Made by a program: the position numbers and the translations under genes. From contig VBKQ01000169.1 in assembly GCA_005879505.1 (NCBI GenBank), positions 1 to 10,117 on the forward strand: a DNA stretch of 10,117 nt, read 5' to 3'. Numbering within the stretch: position 1 is the first letter of the stretch; each line of letters begins with the position of its first letter. Shown here piece after piece: positions 5,926 to 10,117 of the stretch. The notes below the pieces were generated by a model, which was given only the letters and a program-made list of their open reading frames with translations, was not told where the DNA came from and made no database searches. This DNA comes from Deltaproteobacteria bacterium (GTDB taxonomy: Bacteria; Myxococcota; Myxococcia; Myxococcales; 40CM-4-68-19).

Positions 5926-8526
5926 ATGCCCGTGCTCGAGCACGTGCCGCCGCCCGACCCAATGGCGAACGCGGCCGACATACCTCCTGCTTCGAGCGAC
6001 AATCCGGCGCCCGGCACGATGCTCGACGATCGGTACGTCATCGGCAAGGAACTGGGCCGCGGTGGGATGGGCCGCGTTTTCGCCGCACGCGACGTGAAGC
6101 TCGGGCGGGACGTGGCCATCAAGCTGGTGAGCGTGGGCACGCATGACCCGTCGCAGCTCGCGCGTCTGGCGAAGGAAGCGCGCACCGCGGGGTCGCTCGC
6201 GCACCCCAACATCGTCGCCATTCATGACGTCGGCAACTTCGCCGGCGAACCGTACCTGGTCCAGGAACTGCTGCGGGGCGAAACGCTGCGCACCCGCCTC
6301 CGTCGCGGAGCGCTTTCACCGGAGCGCGCGCTCGACGTGGCGCTGCAGCTCGCGCGCGGGCTGACCGCGGCACACGAACAAGGCGTCGTGCACCGCGACA
6401 TCAAGCCGGACAACCTCTTCGTCAGCGGCGATGGCGCGCTCAAGATTCTCGACTTCGGGATTGCCATCCTGCAACCTCCGGCAGAAGGCCCCCAGACCTG
6501 GAGCACGGAGGCAGGCGCAGCGCGCTTCGCGGGGACCCCGGCGTACATGTCCCCTGAGCAGATCCAGGGGCGGGTCACGGACGCGCGCTCGGACATCTTC
6601 AGCTTCGGCGCGGTCCTGCATGAGATGCTCACCGGCAAGCGGGCGTTCGATCGCGAAAACGCCGTCGCCACCGCACTTGCCGTACTCGGCCACGCGCCGG
6701 CGCCGCTCCCGCCGCGGCTCCCCCAGCGGCTGAAGGCGATCACCCTGCGATGTCTGGAGAAGGACCCCGCGGCCCGTTTCACCTCGGCGCAGGAGCTTGC
6801 GGTCGCGCTCGAGGGGTTGCAGGGGGATCTGCGGCGGCCAGCGCGCTTGCAGCGCCGCATCCTGCTCGTGGCGGCAGCGGGTCTCGCGCTCATGCTGATC
6901 GCAGCGCTCATCTTCGCGCGGCGCACGCGTCCGCAGCCCCACTTCCGGCAGGTCACGTTCAACCGCGGAGCAGTGTGGTCGGCGCGTTTTGCCCCCGACG
7001 GAAGGACGGTCTACTACACGGTCACCGAAGACGTTCCCACGCCGTTCGTGTACTCGACGACGGCGGGGCGGCCCGAGTTGCAGCGCATCGACGTGCCCGC
7101 GGCGAACCTGCTCGCGGTGTCGTCCACAGGCGAACTCGCGTTGCTGGTTCGGCCGCAGATCGCACACTACGGGTTCAACAGTGGCGTGCTGGCGCGGTAC
7201 CTGCCTGGGTCCGGAGCGCCCAGAGAGCTTTTCGAACAGGTCGACTATGCCGATTGGTCGCCCGACGGGTCGGAACTGGCGCTGGTGCGCACGATTTCAG
7301 GCCGCACGTGCCTCGAATATCCGGCGGGCCACGTGCTGTTCCAGACCACCGGGTGGATCAGCTACCCGCGCTTCGCGCCTGACGGGCGGCACATCGCCTT
7401 CCTGCACCATCCGACGCCCGTGGAAGCCGCGGGCGTGGTGATGCTGACCGATGTGTCGGGATCGACGCGGGCGTTGACGCCTCCGTGGCGCTACATCCAG
7501 GGCCTTGCGTGGGCGAAAAGCGGTAGCGAGGTCTGGTTCACTGCTTCGGCGGCGCAGGCGCCGTCCGCAAATCTCGTCCTCCGTGCCGTCGATCTGCAGG
7601 GGGGTGAAAGCCGCTTGCTCGCTCAAGTCGGCGGAAGCCTGATGTTGCAGGACGTGGCGACCGATGGACGTGCGCTGTTGATCGAGGCCACTCACCGTCT
7701 TGGGCTCGCGGTCCTCAAGGCAGGCGAGGCCCGGGCCCGCGACAGTTCCTGGTTCGACCAGACGTTTCTGGGAGATCTGTCCGCGGATGGCAAGCACGTG
7801 CTCTTCACCGTGCAAGGCACCGCGACCGGCAACGTATCGGTGGTGTACCTGCGCAACACCGACGGCTCCGCGCCCATCCGCCTGGGCCAGGGCTACGGCG
7901 CGGCACTCTCGCCCGATGGCCGTTGGGCGATCTCGCTCTCGCTCCAATCGGAACCGTTGCAGCCGCTCACCTTCCTTCCCACGGGCCCGGGAGAGGCGAA
8001 AAGCCTCGATGCAGGCGGCGTCACCGCTACGCGCATCCGCTGGTTCCCCGACGGCAAGCGGCTCCTGATCGCGGGTCTCGAGCCGGGACACGGAGTTCGC
8101 CTGTACGTGCGCTCCGTCGAGGGCGGCAAGCCGCGCGCGATCTCCGAAGAGGGAGTGCTCACGGACGGGCTCGCCATCTCCAGCGATGGAAGGTTTGCGG
8201 CCGCTGGCGACCCCCGCGGCCGGACGACTCTTTACCCCGTGGACGGCGGCGATCCAGTGGCGTTGCCCGCGCTGGAGGCGGACGAGGTGCCGCTCCGGTT
8301 CAGCGACGACGGAGCGCTCTTCGTCGGCCGCCTGCGTCCCCTCACGGTCCCCATCTATCGAGTCGATCTGCGCACGCGGGCGCGTACGCATCTCGCCACG
8401 TTGGTCGCGAACGCTCCGGGTGCGCTGGGAATCGTTCGCGCCGCCGCGACGCCCGACGGATCGACGTTCGCGTTCAATTACGCCAGCGTCAGCTCCAACC
8501 TGTTCGTACTGGAAGGTGCACGTTAG
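5926..8526 (+). CDS. Membrane-anchored PknB-like Ser/Thr protein kinase with C-terminal PD40 beta-propeller
   Basis: An 866-residue eukaryote-like kinase. The ATG at 5926 follows GGGGAGG (5912-5918) by seven bases. The kinase domain spans about 37-300: glycine loop GKELGRGGMGRVF (40-52), ATP lysine in VAIK (Lys66), helix C Glu84, catalytic loop HRDIKPDN (156-163, Asp158), DFG (176-178) and GTPAYMSPEQ (203-212). All key residues are present, so it should be active. The activation loop has Ser/Thr residues suited to autophosphorylation. A hydrophobic helix (about 311-330) is followed by Arg residues, giving a cytoplasmic kinase and a probably periplasmic sensor. Residues 340-866 form a TolB/WD40-like propeller with repeated xPDG units (FAPDGRTVYY, WSPDGSELALV, FAPDGRHIAFL, LSPDGRWAIS, FPDGKRLLIAG). 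Such kinases are abundant in Myxococcota and Acidobacteriota. The ligand and targets are unknown; adjacent genes are the obvious candidates. The stop lies eight bases before the next gene. Confidence 0.93.
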   Translation: MPVLEHVPPPDPMANAADIPPASSDNPAPGTMLDDRYVIGKELGRGGMGRVFAARDVKLGRDVAIKLVSVGTHDPSQLARLAKEARTAGSLAHPNIVAIHDVGNFAGEPYLVQELLRGETLRTRLRRGALSPERALDVALQLARGLTAAHEQGVVHRDIKPDNLFVSGDGALKILDFGIAILQPPAEGPQTWSTEAGAARFAGTPAYMSPEQIQGRVTDARSDIFSFGAVLHEMLTGKRAFDRENAVATALAVLGHAPAPLPPRLPQRLKAITLRCLEKDPAARFTSAQELAVALEGLQGDLRRPARLQRRILLVAAAGLALMLIAALIFARRTRPQPHFRQVTFNRGAVWSARFAPDGRTVYYTVTEDVPTPFVYSTTAGRPELQRIDVPAANLLAVSSTGELALLVRPQIAHYGFNSGVLARYLPGSGAPRELFEQVDYADWSPDGSELALVRTISGRTCLEYPAGHVLFQTTGWISYPRFAPDGRHIAFLHHPTPVEAAGVVMLTDVSGSTRALTPPWRYIQGLAWAKSGSEVWFTASAAQAPSANLVLRAVDLQGGESRLLAQVGGSLMLQDVATDGRALLIEATHRLGLAVLKAGEARARDSSWFDQTFLGDLSADGKHVLFTVQGTATGNVSVVYLRNTDGSAPIRLGQGYGAALSPDGRWAISLSLQSEPLQPLTFLPTGPGEAKSLDAGGVTATRIRWFPDGKRLLIAGLEPGHGVRLYVRSVEGGKPRAISEEGVLTDGLAISSDGRFAAAGDPRGRTTLYPVDGGDPVALPALEADEVPLRFSDDGALFVGRLRPLTVPIYRVDLRTRARTHLATLVANAPGALGIVRAAATPDGSTFAFNYASVSSNLFVLEGAR

Positions 8527-8534
8527 GGGGGGAC

Positions 8535-8765
8535 ATGGAAAAGTTGCTCAAGGAGTACATCGAACTGATGAAGCAGTTGCGAGCAGCGAACGCGGACTTG
8601 TACGTGAAATTTGTAGAGTTCGTCCGGAAGGCTCAGCAGGAGTTCGCCCAGCAGTACGACCTCGATGGCTTTGGTTGGATTGGCGCCACGGGGTGGCCGC
8701 CTGGGTTGGGGCCGCCCAGCAAACCCCCGAAGCTGGCAGGCAAGCCGCCGCGCAAGAAGCGCTGA
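8535..8765 (+). CDS. 76-residue protein: charged helix plus Gly/Trp/Pro-rich basic tail
   Basis: The ATG at 8535 starts eight bases after the kinase stop, with GGGGGG directly upstream, so the two are probably translationally coupled. Residues 1-45 are strongly helical and charged (MEKLLKEYIELMKQLRAANA, then VKFVEFVRKAQQEFAQQYDL), with a heptad-like spacing of Leu/Ile/Val/Phe that could form a coiled coil or a docking helix. Residues 44-76 change sharply to LDGFGWIGATGWPPGLGPP and then a Lys/Pro tail (SKPPKLAGKPPRKKR) with two Trp residues. I do not recognise a family. The leader-plus-odd-tail layout resembles a ribosomal peptide precursor, but it equally fits a small adaptor or structural protein with a disordered tail. 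Position between a kinase and an isoprenoid synthase-like gene suggests a shared role. Coding status is well supported by spacing and composition; function is unknown. Confidence 0.7.
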   Translation: MEKLLKEYIELMKQLRAANADLYVKFVEFVRKAQQEFAQQYDLDGFGWIGATGWPPGLGPPSKPPKLAGKPPRKKR

Positions 8766-8794
8766 TCCCATCCAAGGTGGCATTTCCGCTTCCC

Positions 8795-9751
8795 ATGTCG
8801 GCTCTGCGCCGCGCCGTGCAAAGTGTGGCGCCCGCCGTGCGTCCCGGTAGTGCGGCCGCGGCGCTGGAGACGATGCTGATACGACCGAGGCCGACTACGG
8901 CGCTTGCCGCGTTGCTCTTCGTTCGCTGGGCCGAACAGATGTGCGGCGGCCGTCTCGCGCGCGCCGACCGGAGCGCCCTGGAATCGGTCCAGGCGCACCT
9001 TTTCGCGTACGGCCTGATCTGCGATCGGATCGCGGATGACGAGCCCGGCGCGCGCGACGAGGCGCTGGATCTCTTACCTCTTTCGTTTGCGATGCACGAG
9101 CGATTGTCGCGCTTGTTCGCGCCTTGTGCTCCTTTCTGGGCCCAGTACCGGCGTCTCTTCCGCGAGCAGGTAGCCGTGAACCGGTGGGAGCGCAATCGCG
9201 GCGCGCCCCAGTGCTTTGATCCGGCGCTCATTCGCCGGCTCGGCAAGAAGGCCACTCTTGCGCGCTGGCCGGCGGCGGCGGTTGCCGAGCGGCTCGGTCG
9301 CGGCGAAATGGCCCCGCGCATCGAGCGCGATTTCCAGAAATTGCTGCTGGCGCTCCAACTCGTCGACGATCTGATCGACGCCGAGGAGGACGGGAGGTCA
9401 GGCCAGATCAACGCGGTACTAGCGGCCGCGCCGGGCTCGGAGAGCGGACTGGAGCTCCACGCGCGCATCGTTCGCGGGATTCCGCCGGTCTGGAGGGTTG
9501 CCCGGATGCGCCTGCAAAGCCTGTCGCAGCGTCATGATGGTCTCGGTGAATTCGCTGCCTGGTTCTTGGCGACCGCCGCTGACGTTGAGCGCCGCGCCGT
9601 CCACGCGGCTCGTGCCCGCGGATTCGCCGCCATCCTCCAGCGCATGCTCGATGCGCTCGATGATTCCGAGACGCCGCGACGGCATACGCAATTCCGAGCC
9701 GAGTCGCGGGTCGAGAGCCATAGGGCGAACAAACGGGGTCGGGTCCGATAG
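8795..9751 (+). CDS. Divergent class I isoprenoid synthase-like protein (squalene/phytoene or prenyl synthase fold)
   Basis: A 318-residue, almost entirely helical protein from the ATG at 8795. A GTG at 8777 in the same frame is an alternative start, because the only purine-rich stretch (AAGGTGG, 8774-8780) lies 14 bases before the ATG. Two Asp-rich motifs are visible: LICDRIADDEPG (Asp77, Asp81, Asp82) and LQLVDDLIDAEEDGRSGQIN (Asp191, Asp192, Asp195, Asp199). They are about 115 residues apart, as in head-to-head and chain-elongating prenyl synthases, where they bind Mg and the substrate diphosphate. Sequence outside the motifs is not typical of phytoene, squalene or farnesyl synthase, so the substrate is unclear; terpene cyclase-like or non-catalytic roles are possible. 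It follows the small gene by 29 bases. The final 30 residues are Arg-rich and lie just before a truncated IS91 element, so the native C-terminus may have been altered. Confidence 0.65.
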   Translation: MSALRRAVQSVAPAVRPGSAAAALETMLIRPRPTTALAALLFVRWAEQMCGGRLARADRSALESVQAHLFAYGLICDRIADDEPGARDEALDLLPLSFAMHERLSRLFAPCAPFWAQYRRLFREQVAVNRWERNRGAPQCFDPALIRRLGKKATLARWPAAAVAERLGRGEMAPRIERDFQKLLLALQLVDDLIDAEEDGRSGQINAVLAAAPGSESGLELHARIVRGIPPVWRVARMRLQSLSQRHDGLGEFAAWFLATAADVERRAVHAARARGFAAILQRMLDALDDSETPRRHTQFRAESRVESHRANKRGRVR

Positions 9752-9777
9752 CGACATTTCTGTCCACTCCAGCCCCC

Positions 9778-10117
9778 TGTGCGGTGACTCCCAAGCGCTT
9801 TGGCGGCGCCCTCAACCTCAACGTCCACTTCCACTGCGTTGTCCCCGACGGCGTGTTCGTGCGAGAGGGCAGCGCTCTGCGCTTCGCAGCCGTGCGCCCG
9901 CCCACCGACGAAGAGGTCGAGACCGTCCTGCTCCGTATCGCCCGCCGGCTTGATCGGCTCCTGCGCCCTCATCGGCCTGGTCCCGATACGGAGCTGTCCT
10001 CGCTCGACATCGGCTACGCCGAGTCCCTCCAGGCCTCGCTACCCGTCGGCCTCGCCGAGCCGCCCCGCCGCAAGCGGCATTCCGCGCTCATCGACGGTTT
10101 CTCGCTTCACGCCGGCG
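9778..10117 (+). pseudogene. IS91-type (Y2/HUH) transposase, 5' truncated and running off the right edge
   Basis: In the frame beginning near 9781 the translation reads AVTPKRFGGALNLNVHFHCV followed by VPDGVF, the signature HUH region of IS91/IS801-type rolling-circle transposases; the two His of HFH would ligate the catalytic metal. It continues as VRPPTDEEVETVLLRIARR and a long Arg/Pro-rich stretch to the window end without a stop. The N-terminal zinc-ribbon and helical part that normally precedes this motif is missing: upstream bases (9752-9777) do not continue the homology and there is no start codon with a ribosome-binding site. The tyrosine motif would lie beyond the edge. The left junction is 26 bases after the stop of the isoprenoid synthase-like gene, so the truncation point probably marks a rearrangement. 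Confidence 0.8.

Noticed and set aside
7297..8391. Long minus-strand open frame (364 codons) opposite the kinase propeller
   Set aside because: It is antisense to a clear beta-propeller coding frame, is Arg/Gly/His-rich without domain signatures, and is explained by high GC third positions.
8186..8794. Upstream extension of the isoprenoid synthase-like frame through the kinase 3' end and the small gene
   Set aside because: The extension overlaps two better-supported genes in another frame and has low-complexity composition; homology-like sequence begins near 8795.
8548..9468. Long minus-strand open frame (306 codons) opposite the small gene and the isoprenoid synthase-like gene
   Set aside because: Ser/Arg/Ala-rich shadow with no motif; the opposite strand has Asp-rich motifs and good gene spacing.
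1..10117. CRISPR arrays, tRNA or rRNA genes
   Set aside because: No regularly spaced repeats, cloverleaf-like segments or rRNA-like conserved sequence were seen.

Overview
The window is GC-rich throughout and looks like an accessory, transposon-scarred stretch of a bacterial chromosome. It carries a eukaryote-like Ser/Thr kinase fused to a PD40-type beta-propeller, several tiny Cys/His zinc-finger-like proteins, and IS630-, IS481/IS3-like and IS91-type transposase genes. That combination fits a soil or sediment lineage such as Myxococcota, or less likely Acidobacteriota or Gemmatimonadota. This placement is inferred from gene content and is not proven.

Left part (1-2550). A possible lipoprotein N-terminus reads off the left edge on the minus strand. 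Next is an IS630-family transposase pseudogene (234-1302) with a +1 frame change at an A7 tract and an in-frame TGA. Abutting it on the minus strand is the N-terminal half of a HEPN-domain gene, coupled by a GTGA overlap to a 96-residue protein with a CX4CX12CX2H motif. A weaker 68-residue CXXC/CX3H candidate lies upstream of that. A plus-strand candidate of 66 residues with CXXC and CXC motifs lies beyond. The HEPN gene ends exactly where the transposase remnant begins, so it was probably truncated by insertion or rearrangement.

Middle part (2550-5070). A small membrane protein gene (2859-3230) is followed by a well-delimited insertion sequence (about 3380-4689). This element has 26-bp imperfect terminal inverted repeats starting TGT and an open transposase frame whose first catalytic Asp appears to be Gly. 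Right of the element is the C-terminal remnant of a LysM gene, decapitated and frameshifted.

Right part (5071-9751). Four plus-strand genes lie in a row: a SAM-dependent methyltransferase-like gene that appears to lack the glycine-rich SAM-binding motif I through an in-frame deletion; an 866-residue PknB-like kinase with one transmembrane helix and a beta-propeller; a 76-residue protein with a charged helical N-terminus and a Gly/Trp/Pro-rich, basic tail; and a divergent class I isoprenoid synthase-like protein with two Asp-rich motifs. The last three are tightly packed and probably form one operon. The methyltransferase plus isoprenoid synthase-like pair hints at a terpenoid locus under kinase control, but the apparent methyltransferase defect and the flanking IS damage suggest it may be decaying in this strain. 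The window ends inside a 5'-truncated IS91-type transposase. I saw no tRNA, rRNA or CRISPR array.
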